Shown piece by piece: positions 8,024-15,441 of a stretch of DNA of 18,302 bases; within the stretch, counting starts at the first letter, position 1; every line of letters starts with the position of its first letter. The stretch is taken from positions 1 to 18,302 of the forward strand of contig CAZYCC010000032.1 in the NCBI GenBank assembly GCA_964645985.1, in the 5' to 3' direction. A program made the position numbers and the translations under genes. The DNA comes from CAZYCC01 sp964645985 (GTDB lineage: Bacteria; Bacillota; Clostridia; Oscillospirales; CAG-272). Under the pieces are notes generated by a model. The model saw only the letters and a program-made list of their open reading frames with translations. It did no database searches and was not told the DNA's origin.

Positions 8024-8785
8024 TTAAAACCTCTCCTCGAACTGCGCCTCAACGCGCAAGGCGATCTCGCGCGAAATTTTCTGCCCGGTGAAGATCTCCG
8101 CCGCGGCGCGCGCCTGCGCCACGAGCATCGGCATGCCCGAGAGGGCGGGGATGCCGCGCGAGCGCGCCTCCTCGACGAGAACCGTGCTGCGCGGGTTGAA
8201 GATGAGGTCGGCGACCCCTTCGAGCGCGGTAAAACGCCGCAGAGAGAGCGGCGACTGCTCGCTGCAAGGGAACATTCCGACAGGCGTCGCGTTGACGAGG
8301 ATCTGCGCGTCGAAATGCCGCCCGAGGTTGCCGTAGTTATTTTCGCCGCTGCGCGAGATGACGACCACCTCGCGCGCCCCGCGGTCGCGCAGCGCGGTCT
8401 GCACGGTGAGCGACACCCCGCCAGACCCGAGGACGAGGCACTTTTTCCCCTTAACCGGCACGCCGAGGCGATCGAGCAGATGCAAAAACCCCTCGTAGTC
8501 GGTGTTGTCGCCGAAAAAGCCCTCCTCGCACCGCAGAACGGTGTTGACAGACCCGATGCGCGCGGCGGTCGGCGAGAGGTCGCGCAGGTAAGGGATGACC
8601 TCTTTTTTATAAGGAATAGTGACATTGAACCCGTCGAGCGGGCAGTCGGCGAAGAACCCGGGCAGATCCTCGCGCGCTAGCTCCACAAGGTCGTAATCGT
8701 AGGACGCGAGCGCGTGGTGAATCTCGGGCGAGCAGGAATGCCCGAGCCGCTCGCCGATGAGCCCGTATTTTCCGGTTTTCTTCAT
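8024..8785 (-). CDS. aroE: Shikimate dehydrogenase (NADP+)
   Basis: Reduces 3-dehydroshikimate to shikimate in the cytoplasm, the fourth step of the shikimate pathway. The 253 residues include the substrate pocket HSCSP (16-20), the NVTIPYKK motif with probable catalytic Lys60, Asn81 in the GSVNT motif and Asp96 in GDNTDYEGF, the partner of Lys60. The nucleotide-binding loop reads LGSGGV (about 119-124) where many homologues have GAGGAA. The length is slightly below the usual 260-290. The start ATG at 8783-8785 has TTTGAGG five nt upstream; an in-frame ATG eight codons earlier (8809) has a poorer site. It is the last gene of the aro operon, 65 nt after pheA, and is followed by the terminator at 7892-7918. 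Confidence 0.95.
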   Translation of the reverse strand: MKKTGKYGLIGERLGHSCSPEIHHALASYDYDLVELAREDLPGFFADCPLDGFNVTIPYKKEVIPYLRDLSPTAARIGSVNTVLRCEEGFFGDNTDYEGFLHLLDRLGVPVKGKKCLVLGSGGVSLTVQTALRDRGAREVVVISRSGENNYGNLGRHFDAQILVNATPVGMFPCSEQSPLSLRRFTALEGVADLIFNPRSTVLVEEARSRGIPALSGMPMLVAQARAAAEIFTGQKISREIALRVEAQFEERF

Positions 8786-8850
8786 ACTATCCTCAAACAA
8801 ATGAGCCATTTTCCCAAAGCGGGGAAGGACGAGCTTCCGCCCGCTCCCTC

Positions 8851-9999
8851 TCAGACAATCTCCTGATAGCTTCCGAGATAGCGGAACTCCTGCAGGGAGT
8901 TTTCAAGGTCGTCGAGCAGGAGTAGCAGGCGCGGATCGTAGACCGAGGACTGCAAATCGAAGCAGAAGCGGAAGAGGAAGTCCCGCCCGCGCAGGGGCGA
9001 GGATTCAAGCTTGGTCAGATCCATCCCGAGCGCGTAGAAGCGCGACAGGATACGGTAGAGCGAACCCGGCTTGTGCGGGATGACCGCGAGGATGGTCGTG
9101 CGGTCAGCGCCGGGGTAGATCTCAAATTCGCGCGAGATGCAAATAAAGCGCGTGGTGTTGCTGCCGCAGTCCTGCACCGCCTCATCGAGGGTCGATAAGC
9201 CGTACAGCATTCCGCAGCTGCCCGAGGCGAGCGCGGCAAGGTCGGTGCGCCCGCTCTCTGCGACCGTGCGCGCGGCGAGCGCAGTGTTGGAGACCGCGCG
9301 CGTGGCGACTCCGCCGTTGAGCGCCGAGAGATAGCCCTCACACTGGCGCAGCGCCTGCTCGTGCGAGATCACCTCGCGAATGTCCTCGCGGCGCGCGCCC
9401 TTGGCGGCGAGCAGGCAGTGGTCGACGCGGATGCGCACACTGCGCACGATGAAAAACCGCCGCTCCTGCATTAGGTCATAGACCTCGCGCACGCTGCCCG
9501 CCGTGCTGTTCTCCACCGGCAAAATGCCGAAGCGGCACTCTCCGCGCGCGACCGCGTCAAAGACATCGGCAAAGCTGCGGCAGAGCGAAATTTCGGGGTG
9601 CGCGAAGAGCTTTTCCGCGGCGGCGACCGAGTAGGCGCCCTCCACCCCCTGGCAGGCGACGCTCGCCCCGCGCGGGAACATCTTCGGCGGGGCGGCGATT
9701 TCTTTCTCTATAAGTCCGCGAGCGGCGGACGGCGGATAGATCAGCCGCCCCTGCCGGGACTTGGACAGCTCCAAAATAATCGAGTAGAGCGTCTCGGCAT
9801 CCGGGCCGTACTCCTCCCCGGCAAGGCTCGCAATGTTCGATAAAAGCTCGCGCTCGCGCGCGGGGTCAAAGATCGGTTTTCCTTCCGCCTTTTTTGCCTC
9901 GGCAACGCGGCAGGCAATCTCCATGCGCCGCACAAAGAGCCGCACCATCTCCTCGTCGATGCGGTCAATCTCCGCCCGATACTCATCCAAACTCCCCAT
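8851..9999 (-). CDS. pheA: Bifunctional chorismate mutase / prephenate dehydratase (P-protein)
   Basis: Converts chorismate to prephenate and prephenate to phenylpyruvate, the committed branch to phenylalanine. Three domains are visible in 382 residues: an AroQ-type chorismate mutase at about 1-90 (EIDRIDEEMVRLFVRRMEIA...KPIFDPARE); prephenate dehydratase at about 105-290, with QGVEGAYS, PVENSTAGSV and the catalytic N-T-T283-R-F; and a C-terminal ACT domain at about 295-370, whose PHKPGSLYRILSRF and LTKLESSP correspond to the GALV and ESRP Phe-binding motifs. The ACT domain predicts feedback inhibition by phenylalanine. The start ATG at 9997-9999 has GAGG 8 nt upstream; a GTG two codons earlier would be too close to it. 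It lies 40 nt after aroA and 65 nt before aroE. Confidence 0.96.
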   Translation of the reverse strand: MGSLDEYRAEIDRIDEEMVRLFVRRMEIACRVAEAKKAEGKPIFDPARERELLSNIASLAGEEYGPDAETLYSIILELSKSRQGRLIYPPSAARGLIEKEIAAPPKMFPRGASVACQGVEGAYSVAAAEKLFAHPEISLCRSFADVFDAVARGECRFGILPVENSTAGSVREVYDLMQERRFFIVRSVRIRVDHCLLAAKGARREDIREVISHEQALRQCEGYLSALNGGVATRAVSNTALAARTVAESGRTDLAALASGSCGMLYGLSTLDEAVQDCGSNTTRFICISREFEIYPGADRTTILAVIPHKPGSLYRILSRFYALGMDLTKLESSPLRGRDFLFRFCFDLQSSVYDPRLLLLLDDLENSLQEFRYLGSYQEIV

Positions 10000-10039
10000 A
10001 ACCACCGCCTCTTTTTCGCTTTGCTGCGTCTACTATTCT

Positions 10040-11326
10040 TTAGGAAATCACCGCGCTGCCGCCGAGCGCTTCCCAGTCGCGAAAGAAGAGCGGGTAGGAC
10101 TTGTCGACCGCCTGCGCACCGACTATTTTGACCTCCCGCGCGCAAAGCAGCGACGCGATACACCCCGCCATCGCGATGCGGTGATCTCCCGCCGCGTCGA
10201 CCACTCCGCCGCGAAGAGAGCCCTTTCCTCGCAGAATAAGCCCGTCCGGCAGCTCCTTCACCTCCCCGCCGAGCGCGCGCAGCATCGCGGTGACGCTCGC
10301 GAGGCGGTCGCTTTCTTTCAGGCGCAGCCGCCCCGCCCCGGTGATGCGGCTCTCGCCCTCCGCCCCCATCGCCGCGACGGCGAGAACCGGAAGCAGATCC
10401 GGCGTCATCGCGACATCTGCCGTGAAGGGGCACCGCTCTTCTCTCCGAACGGTAACGCGATCGCCCGAAGCGCGCTCTTGCGCGCCAAACTCGCGCAGCA
10501 GCGGCAGGATGGCGCGGTCGCCTTGCGGAGAATCGAGGTCAAGCCCACAGAGCGTCACCTCCCCCGTGAGCGCCGCCCCCACGAGCCAGAACGCCGCGTT
10601 CGACCAGTCCCCCTCGGCGCAAACTTCCTCCGGAAGGCGGTAATTTTGCCCGCCGGGAATAGTGAAAACGAGCGGATTTTCGCGCACATCCACTTGAATC
10701 CCCGCCTCGCGCAGAACCGAGAGGGTGACCTCGACATAGGGGCGCGATTCGAGCCGACCGGTGACCTCGAGGCGGCTCTCCCCCGGCAGGAGCGGCAGCG
10801 CGAAGAGCAGCCCGGTGACAAACTGCGAGGAGACATTCCCCGCGATGGTATATTCTCCCGGGCGCAGCCGCCCCTCCAGAGTGAGCGGCATTTTCCCTTG
10901 CGCCGAGAGGCGCGCGCCCTTCTCCGAAAGCAGCTCGTAGAGCGGCGAGAGCGGCCGCTCGGGCAGCCGCCCGTGCCCGGTGAAGGCGCAGGGAATGCCA
11001 AGCGCCGCCGCGACCGGCAGGAGAAAGCGCAGCGTTGAGCCAGACTCCCCGCAGTCAAGAATAGGGCGCGCGGGGGCGCTCCCGCCGGCGATAGGTCTCA
11101 CGCGGCAGAGCGTTTGCCCCGAGGGGAGGGGCCTCTCCTCGATCCCCGCGCCGAGCGCGCGCAGGCAGCCCGCCGTCGCGGCGATGTCCTCGCTTCCTCC
11201 GCGATAGGTGAGCGTGACCGGTGTTCTCCCCAGCGCGGCGGCGACAAGATACCGGTGCACCACAGATTTAGAGGAGATCGCCTTGATCTCCCCCCGCAGT
11301 TCTTCTCCTGAAACTGTCGCAATCAT
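10040..11326 (-). CDS. aroA: 5-enolpyruvylshikimate-3-phosphate synthase
   Basis: Transfers the enolpyruvyl group of PEP to shikimate-3-phosphate, the sixth step of the shikimate pathway. The 428 residues have the normal family length and motifs: SSKSVVHRYL near the N-terminus (phosphate/PEP binding), CGESGSTLRF, EGDWSNAAFW, RLKESDR with Lys337, and DHRIAM at about 380. The only in-frame start codon after the aroB stop is ATG at 11324-11326; it has no recognisable ribosome binding site (the upstream bases are T- and A-rich). The ATG overlaps the stop codon of a possible 25-codon frame at 11323-11400 as ATGA, so translation may depend on coupling. The gene is also in the same frame as aroB, separated by one TGA and 28 sense codons. 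It sits between aroB and pheA. Confidence 0.96.
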   Translation of the reverse strand: MIATVSGEELRGEIKAISSKSVVHRYLVAAALGRTPVTLTYRGGSEDIAATAGCLRALGAGIEERPLPSGQTLCRVRPIAGGSAPARPILDCGESGSTLRFLLPVAAALGIPCAFTGHGRLPERPLSPLYELLSEKGARLSAQGKMPLTLEGRLRPGEYTIAGNVSSQFVTGLLFALPLLPGESRLEVTGRLESRPYVEVTLSVLREAGIQVDVRENPLVFTIPGGQNYRLPEEVCAEGDWSNAAFWLVGAALTGEVTLCGLDLDSPQGDRAILPLLREFGAQERASGDRVTVRREERCPFTADVAMTPDLLPVLAVAAMGAEGESRITGAGRLRLKESDRLASVTAMLRALGGEVKELPDGLILRGKGSLRGGVVDAAGDHRIAMAGCIASLLCAREVKIVGAQAVDKSYPLFFRDWEALGGSAVIS

Positions 11327-11400
11327 ACAAATATCAAAAAACGCGCTCGCTCCGGGAAAAGCGCGCGCTGTGCGAAAAAAACAGCCGCGCGCGGGGCCAT
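11323..11400 (-). CDS. Possible 25-codon leader/coupling ORF before aroA
   Basis: An ATG at 11398-11400 opens a 25-codon frame containing five Phe codons (residues 8, 9, 15, 21 and 24) and ending in TGA that overlaps the aroA start (ATGA). The ribosome binding site is weak: GGGAGAG at the end of aroB lies about 14 nt upstream. In favour: aroA has no binding site of its own, and two competing hairpins lie within the frame. Against: GC-rich DNA yields short open frames easily, and the T-tracts giving the Phe codons are also parts of the hairpins. Treat as a candidate only. Confidence 0.35.
   Translation of the reverse strand: MAPRAAVFFAQRALFPERARFLIFV
11336..11393 (-). promoter_or_regulatory. 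Competing hairpins (attenuator-like) in the aroB-aroA gap
   Basis: On the minus strand, arm CGCGCGCGGCTGT (11393-11381) can pair with ACAGCGCGCGC (11371-11361) with one bulge. Alternatively, CGCGCT (11365-11360) can pair with AGCGCG (11347-11342), and that second hairpin is followed by six T's (11341-11336), like an intrinsic terminator. The two share bases 11361-11365, so only one can form at a time. This is antiterminator/terminator geometry inside the operon, but the 6-bp terminator stem is short. Confidence 0.4.
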
Positions 11401-11410
11401 AGGCGCTTGC

Positions 11411-12475
11411 TCACTCTCCCCCGAAAAAGCGCGGCAGATCTGATGTCGGTATTCGGAGGAGGCGGCAGTCGCCTATATCGGCGGGAATGACGAGCGTGAT
11501 CTCCTCCCCCGCGCGCTTTTTGTCGTGCGCCATCTCCTCGATGAGGGCGGGCAGCGGGTAGGGCAGATCGAGCGTGAACCCAAACGAGAGCAAAAGCGCG
11601 CGAATGCGCGCGGCGGTCTTTTCCGTGCAGAACCCCGCGCGCGCGGAGGCGTCGGCGATTGCCGCCGTCCCCATAGCGACCGCGGCTCCGTGCGGGATGG
11701 TGTAGCCGCTCAGCGCCTCGACCGAATGCGCCATTGTGTGCCCGAGATTGAGCAGGGCGCGATCGCCCCGGTCAAACTCGTCCCGCTCGACGATGTCGCG
11801 CTTCAGCGTGACGCACCGCGCGATGACCTCCTCCACCCACGAGGAGTCGCGCACATCCGGCGAACCCTTTTCCTCGAGCAGGGAAAACAGCTCCTCCCCC
11901 GATAGTATTCCGCACTTGATGACCTCGGCGAACCCCTCCCGCGCAATATCCGGCGGGAGCGTGGCGAAGGTGCTCAAATCCGTGAGCACCGCGCGCGGCT
12001 GATGAAACGCGCCAACGAGATTTTTCCCCTCGGGCAGGTCCACCGCGGTCTTCCCCCCGACCGACGAGTCGACCGCCGCGAGAACACTTGTCGGCAGCTG
12101 GACATAGTCGACCCCGCGCAAATAGGTCGCAGCGGCAAATCCGGCAAGATCCCCGACCACTCCGCCCCCGAGCGCGAAGATCGCGTCATCGCGCGTAAAG
12201 CGCTCTCCCGCAAGCTTTCGCAGCAGCGCGAGATAGGTCTCGGGGTTCTTCGAGCGCTCGCCCGCCGGGAAAACAAAGCTCTCGCAGGAAAGGTCCGCCC
12301 GCGAGAGCGATGCGCGCAGCGTCTCGCCCCACAGCGGGTAGACATGGCTGTCCGAGACGATCATCACGCGCCGCCCGCGTAAAGTCGGCGCGAGGGTTTC
12401 TCCCGCCTCGCAAAGCAGCCCCTGCCCCACCGCGACCTCATACTCCCCCGAAGCCGTCACCCGAATTTTCCGCAT
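11411..12475 (-). CDS. aroB: 3-dehydroquinate synthase
   Basis: Cyclises DAHP to 3-dehydroquinate, the second step of the shikimate pathway, with NAD+ and a divalent metal in the cytoplasm. The 354 residues are of normal length. The NAD-binding GGGVVGDLAGFAAATYLRG and the DSSVGGKTAVD loop are present. Metal ligands are predicted as Glu184 (F-A-E-V-I-K), His246 (N-L-G-H-T-M-A-H) and His262 (P-H-G-A-A-V-A-M-G); the 16-residue spacing of the two His matches known enzymes. The start ATG at 12473-12475 has TTTTTGAGG six nt upstream. A 390-bp spacer separates it from tyrA, unusually long for the middle of an operon. Confidence 0.96.
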   Translation of the reverse strand: MRKIRVTASGEYEVAVGQGLLCEAGETLAPTLRGRRVMIVSDSHVYPLWGETLRASLSRADLSCESFVFPAGERSKNPETYLALLRKLAGERFTRDDAIFALGGGVVGDLAGFAAATYLRGVDYVQLPTSVLAAVDSSVGGKTAVDLPEGKNLVGAFHQPRAVLTDLSTFATLPPDIAREGFAEVIKCGILSGEELFSLLEEKGSPDVRDSSWVEEVIARCVTLKRDIVERDEFDRGDRALLNLGHTMAHSVEALSGYTIPHGAAVAMGTAAIADASARAGFCTEKTAARIRALLLSFGFTLDLPYPLPALIEEMAHDKKRAGEEITLVIPADIGDCRLLRIPTSDLPRFFGGE

Positions 12476-12865
12476 AAGCTACCTCAAAAAGCCCACCTGC
12501 GCCGCGCCGGGCGCGAGGCGAAAACCCTCGCCCTCCCGTTTGCCCCGGCAGATATGTTCGCCGGAGGGGGAGAAAACCCGATTTTTTACAAACTAACGCG
12601 CAAATCCTGCGCCGGTGAGAGTGACGAAAAACTCCCGAACCGCGCCTCTCCCCCGCGTTCTCCCGATCCTCGTCGCGCGGTTAATTCACCCGGTATTGTT
12701 TCTCTGCAACCTCGCTCCCGGCGGTGTTTGTCGAAAGAGGCGAAAAGATGATTTTGTGCCAATAAGAGCGTCAACGCCCCCCCCCGTGTGACACGCGACA
12801 AAATGCCCTCGCCCGCGCGCTTGCGTGCGGCGCGGCAACGCCGGGGGGAAAAGGGACCACCCGCC
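12476..12865 (-). other. 390-bp tyrA-aroB spacer
   Basis: No gene is recognised, and there is no ATG on the minus strand in the spacer. The main structure is a long-range hairpin, AACCGCGC (12682-12675) with GCGCGGTT (12645-12638), followed after six bases by TTTTT (12631-12627). It could be a partial terminator or attenuator. A TTGACG at 12769-12774 (minus) lacks a good -10 box, so an internal promoter is not supported. Confidence 0.4.
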
Positions 12866-13726
12866 TTAGCTCTCCCCCTCCTCCCCGTCGATAGCGAGCT
12901 TGCGGCGGTTGCCCTCCTCGAGCAAACTCCGCAGCGCCTCGCCATCCCCCGCCGATAGAGCCTGCTCGTACTGCCCGAGCGAGTCGATGAGGCGCCGCAG
13001 CTCGGTGAGGAGCGGCTCGCGATCAGAGAGGAAGAGTTCTGTCCACAGATCCGGCGCGAGCTTGGCGACGCGGGTCATGTCGCGGTAGCTGCCGGCGGAG
13101 CAGCCCTGATGTTCCGCCGCCGTCGGGCTTTTGACATAGGCGTTGGAGACGATGTGCGCGAGCTGCGAGGTGTAGGCGATGCGCCGGTCGTGCTCCGCCG
13201 CGGTCATCACGGCGAAATGCCCGAACCCGGCGGGCAGCAGCAGCTCCTTCGCACTTTGCAGGAGGGCGATGTCATCGAAGGCGGGAGGCACTAACACCAT
13301 CGGCGCCCCGGCGAAGAGATCTCCGCGCGATGCCTTGTACCCCGCGTGATGCGTCCCCGCCATCGGGTGCCCGCCGATAAAAGTAAACCCGTGCTCGCGC
13401 GCGAGCGGGAAGACCTCGGCGCAAATTTTCCCCTTCACGCCGCAGCAGTCGATGACGATAGGCCTCGTGCCAATTTTGTCGGCGTTTTCGCGCAGATAGT
13501 CGATAGCGGCGGTTGGCGGCACCGCGAGCAGGATGAGGTCGCATTCCGAGAGGTTCTCGGGGGTGAGCGCCGCCTGAATATCCCCGGCGAGCGCGGCAAG
13601 CCCCTCAATTGAGCGGTCGCGGTCATCGCCGTAGACGGTTATCGGCGCAGCATCGCTGCTCGCCGCGCGGTACGCCTTGGCAAGCGATCCGCCGATCAGC
13701 CCTAGGCCCAAAATCCCGACAGTCAT
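12866..13726 (-). CDS. tyrA: Prephenate dehydrogenase
   Basis: Oxidatively decarboxylates prephenate to 4-hydroxyphenylpyruvate, the committed step to tyrosine. The 286 residues start directly with the dinucleotide fold GLGLIGGSLA (7-16). Catalytic and binding residues expected for the family are His120 in GGHPMAGTHHAGY and His191 in TSQLAHIVSNA. There is no fused chorismate mutase and no C-terminal ACT domain, so feedback control by Tyr would have to use the core domain or act at AroF and at the leader. The start ATG at 13724-13726 has ACGAGG nine nt upstream; an open extension to 13873 is unlike the family and is rejected. It is the second structural gene of the operon. NAD or NADP preference cannot be settled from the sequence alone. 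Confidence 0.94.
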   Translation of the reverse strand: MTVGILGLGLIGGSLAKAYRAASSDAAPITVYGDDRDRSIEGLAALAGDIQAALTPENLSECDLILLAVPPTAAIDYLRENADKIGTRPIVIDCCGVKGKICAEVFPLAREHGFTFIGGHPMAGTHHAGYKASRGDLFAGAPMVLVPPAFDDIALLQSAKELLLPAGFGHFAVMTAAEHDRRIAYTSQLAHIVSNAYVKSPTAAEHQGCSAGSYRDMTRVAKLAPDLWTELFLSDREPLLTELRRLIDSLGQYEQALSAGDGEALRSLLEEGNRRKLAIDGEEGES

Positions 13727-13908
13727 CACTAAAAACCTCGTTTGCAAAAATACGCGCGCCTTTTTTGCCCCCGCGGGAGCTTCGCCCGGCAACCGAAAGA
13801 CCCGGGCGCTTACCGCCCCGCAAGGCGCGCGCCCTTCTCTTTTTTGAGCGGCGCCCCCCGTGGGGATAGCCACGCCCGCTTGGAGAGCGCGCGCCGCTTC
13901 GCCGATTC

Positions 13909-13995
13909 TTAGTTTCTCAGCATCTCGCCGCTCTTCTCGCCCGCCTCGTCGGTGAGTGCGTCCTCTTTGGTTTTATCCCGCGCAAGAGAAGACAC
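13909..13995 (-). CDS. Possible 28-residue charged peptide between aroF and tyrA
   Basis: A GTG-initiated frame of 28 codons rich in Lys, Glu and Asp (for example DKTKEDALTDEAGEKSGEM) ends with TAA. Its composition differs from the Arg/Ala/Pro-rich frames typical of this GC-rich non-coding DNA, hence the listing. There is no convincing ribosome binding site and no family I recognise. It could be a small protein or a remnant of a lost gene end. The rest of 13727-14058 shows GC-rich palindromes but no other gene. Confidence 0.25.
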   Translation of the reverse strand: MSSLARDKTKEDALTDEAGEKSGEMLRN

Positions 13996-14058
13996 GCCTG
14001 TGGCGGCGGATCGCCCCCGTCATCGCGCCCCGCCTGTTTAGGCTCTCGCGGGAGCGCC

Positions 14059-15063
14059 TTACTGCTGCGCGGCGGCGCGCACGCGGGAGACGGCGCGCGC
14101 GAGGTCGTCGAACTGTGCGGGCGTGAGAGACTGCGCGCCATCGCACAGCGCCTTGGACGGATCGTTGTGCACCTCGACCATAATGCCGTCGGCTCCGGCG
14201 ACGGCGGCGGCGAGCGCCATCGGCTTGACCATGCGCGCGATGCCGGTCGCGTGGCTCGGATCGACGATAACCGGCAGATGCGACATCTCCTTGAGCGCGG
14301 GCACGGCGGAGAGATCGAGCGTGTTGCGCGTGTAGGTTTCGAAGGTGCGAATACCCCGCTCGCAGAGGATAACGCGATTGTTGCCGCCCGCCATAATGTA
14401 CTCGGCGCTCATCAGCAGCTCCTGCAAGGTATTGGCGAGTCCCCGCTTGAGCAGAATCGGCTTGTCGACGTGTCCGAGCTCCTTCAGCAGCTCGAAGTTC
14501 TGCATATTGCGCGCGCCGACCTGAATGACATCGACCTGCTCAAAGAGCGGCAGATGTTCTGTATTCATGATTTCGGTGACGATGGGCAGGCCCGTCTCCT
14601 TTTTCGCCTCGAGGAGCAGCTCTATCCCTTCCGCCTTCAGCCCCTGAAAGGCATAGGGCGAGGTGCGCGGCTTGAACGCCCCTCCGCGCAGGAAGGTCGC
14701 GCCGGACGCCTTGACCGCCCTTGCCACCTCGGTGATCTGCGCCTTGTTCTCCACCGAACAGGGCCCCGCGATGAGGGCGAAGTTTCCCCCGCCGACCTTG
14801 CTCTCCCCGACCGAGACGACCGTATCGTCCGGGTGGAACTTGCGGTTCGCCTGCTTGAAGGGGTCGGAGATGCGCCGCACCGAGTCGACCATATCGAGGC
14901 TGCAGAGCAGATCCGTGTCGACATGGCTGATGTCGCCGATAAGCCCGATGATCGTCTGGTAGGCTCCCCTGACGACGTGGGTTTGCAGCTTCTGATCCTC
15001 GAACCACTGCACCAGATCCTGCAGCTGCTTTTCGGTGCTCCCCTGTTTCAGAATGACAACCAT
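14059..15063 (-). CDS. aroF: 3-deoxy-D-arabino-heptulosonate-7-phosphate (DAHP) synthase, type I-beta
   Basis: Condenses PEP and erythrose-4-phosphate to DAHP, the entry reaction of the shikimate pathway. The 334 residues closely resemble the Thermotoga maritima enzyme: an N-terminal ferredoxin-like regulatory domain (about 1-67, MVVILKQGSTEKQ...), then the KDO8PS-like barrel with AGPCSVE (metal ligand Cys102), RGGAFKPRTSPY, QVGARN, LLKRG, CERGIRTFE, DPSHATG (His271) and VEVH. In T. maritima the N-terminal domain binds Tyr and Phe for feedback inhibition, so the same is likely here. The start ATG at 15061-15063 has GCGAGG five nt upstream. An open extension to 15318 is low-complexity and absent from the family. 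It is the first structural gene, about 515 nt below the promoter at 15586-15614, with an attenuator between. Confidence 0.96.
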   Translation of the reverse strand: MVVILKQGSTEKQLQDLVQWFEDQKLQTHVVRGAYQTIIGLIGDISHVDTDLLCSLDMVDSVRRISDPFKQANRKFHPDDTVVSVGESKVGGGNFALIAGPCSVENKAQITEVARAVKASGATFLRGGAFKPRTSPYAFQGLKAEGIELLLEAKKETGLPIVTEIMNTEHLPLFEQVDVIQVGARNMQNFELLKELGHVDKPILLKRGLANTLQELLMSAEYIMAGGNNRVILCERGIRTFETYTRNTLDLSAVPALKEMSHLPVIVDPSHATGIARMVKPMALAAAVAGADGIMVEVHNDPSKALCDGAQSLTPAQFDDLARAVSRVRAAAQQ

Positions 15064-15416
15064 AAAAACCTCGCAAAAAAGAGAATAAAAGAAAGTGAAG
15101 TGATAGCCGAACAATAGAACGGAGAAAACCCCGCGCCGCTCGCCCCCGCGCCCCTTCGGCGGGATATGCCGGACCCCGCGCTCCGTGACCCCGCGCGGGG
15201 GACCTCTTTGGGGCGGCGCGCCGCCCTGCCCCACCTGTGATTTTCCCCCGAGATTCCCGCAGCCCGCCCCCCCCCCCCCCCCGCGAGACCCCTGCGCCGC
15301 AAGATCCCCTCGCCGCAAGACCGCTTTTTGGCGGGGAGAAGTGCGCCCGCGCCGCTCGCCGATTTGCGCCCCTGCGCTCCGGGGAGCGACGGATCGGTCG
15401 CATGAGGTTCTCCTTC
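15064..15416 (-). other. Distal leader of the aro operon
   Basis: After the attenuator hairpin the transcript runs about 350 nt before aroF. It opens with AAGGAG and, six nt later, an ATG at 15401-15403, a textbook initiation site. The frame that follows is Arg/Gly/Ala-rich and shifts into no recognisable protein. The stretch contains a G16 run, a 16-nt perfect palindrome GGGCGGCGCGCCGCCC (15211-15226) and, just before aroF, a pyrimidine-rich tract (15070-15120). No family is recognised. Confidence 0.4.
15267..15282. repeat. 16-base C/G homopolymer
   Basis: Sixteen consecutive C on the plus strand (G on the operon's mRNA) in the aro leader. Runs this long are prone to slippage both in the cell and in sequencing, so its exact length and the frames crossing it are uncertain. 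Confidence 0.95.
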
Positions 15417-15441
15417 AAAAAAGACCCCGCCGCGGCGGGGT
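15417..15441 (-). terminator. Leader terminator of the aro attenuator
   Basis: On the minus strand ACCCCGC (15441-15435) pairs with GCGGGGT (15430-15424) around a CGCG loop, followed by C and six T's (15422-15417). It lies between the promoter and aroF, so it would end transcription early unless its 5' arm is sequestered. It starts 22 nt after the stop codon of the Phe/Tyr-rich leader peptide. Confidence 0.85.

Noticed and set aside
12676..12691. T-box-like sequence GGGTGAATTAACCGCG
   Set aside because: It resembles the T-box consensus GGGTGGNACCGCG but has extra bases in the core, and no stem I with specifier loop is recognisable upstream.
12752..12774. Possible internal promoter (TTGACG) between tyrA and aroB
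   Set aside because: No acceptable -10 box at 16-18 bp spacing.
13727..13873. 49-residue extension of prephenate dehydrogenase
   Set aside because: The family begins at the nucleotide-binding fold; ATG at 13726 has GAGG upstream and the extension is low-complexity.
14059..15318. Long N-terminal extension of DAHP synthase (85 extra residues)
   Set aside because: The extension is low-complexity, crosses the 16-base homopolymer and has no counterpart in the family; ATG at 15063 has a good ribosome binding site and aligns with the Thermotoga-type N-terminus.
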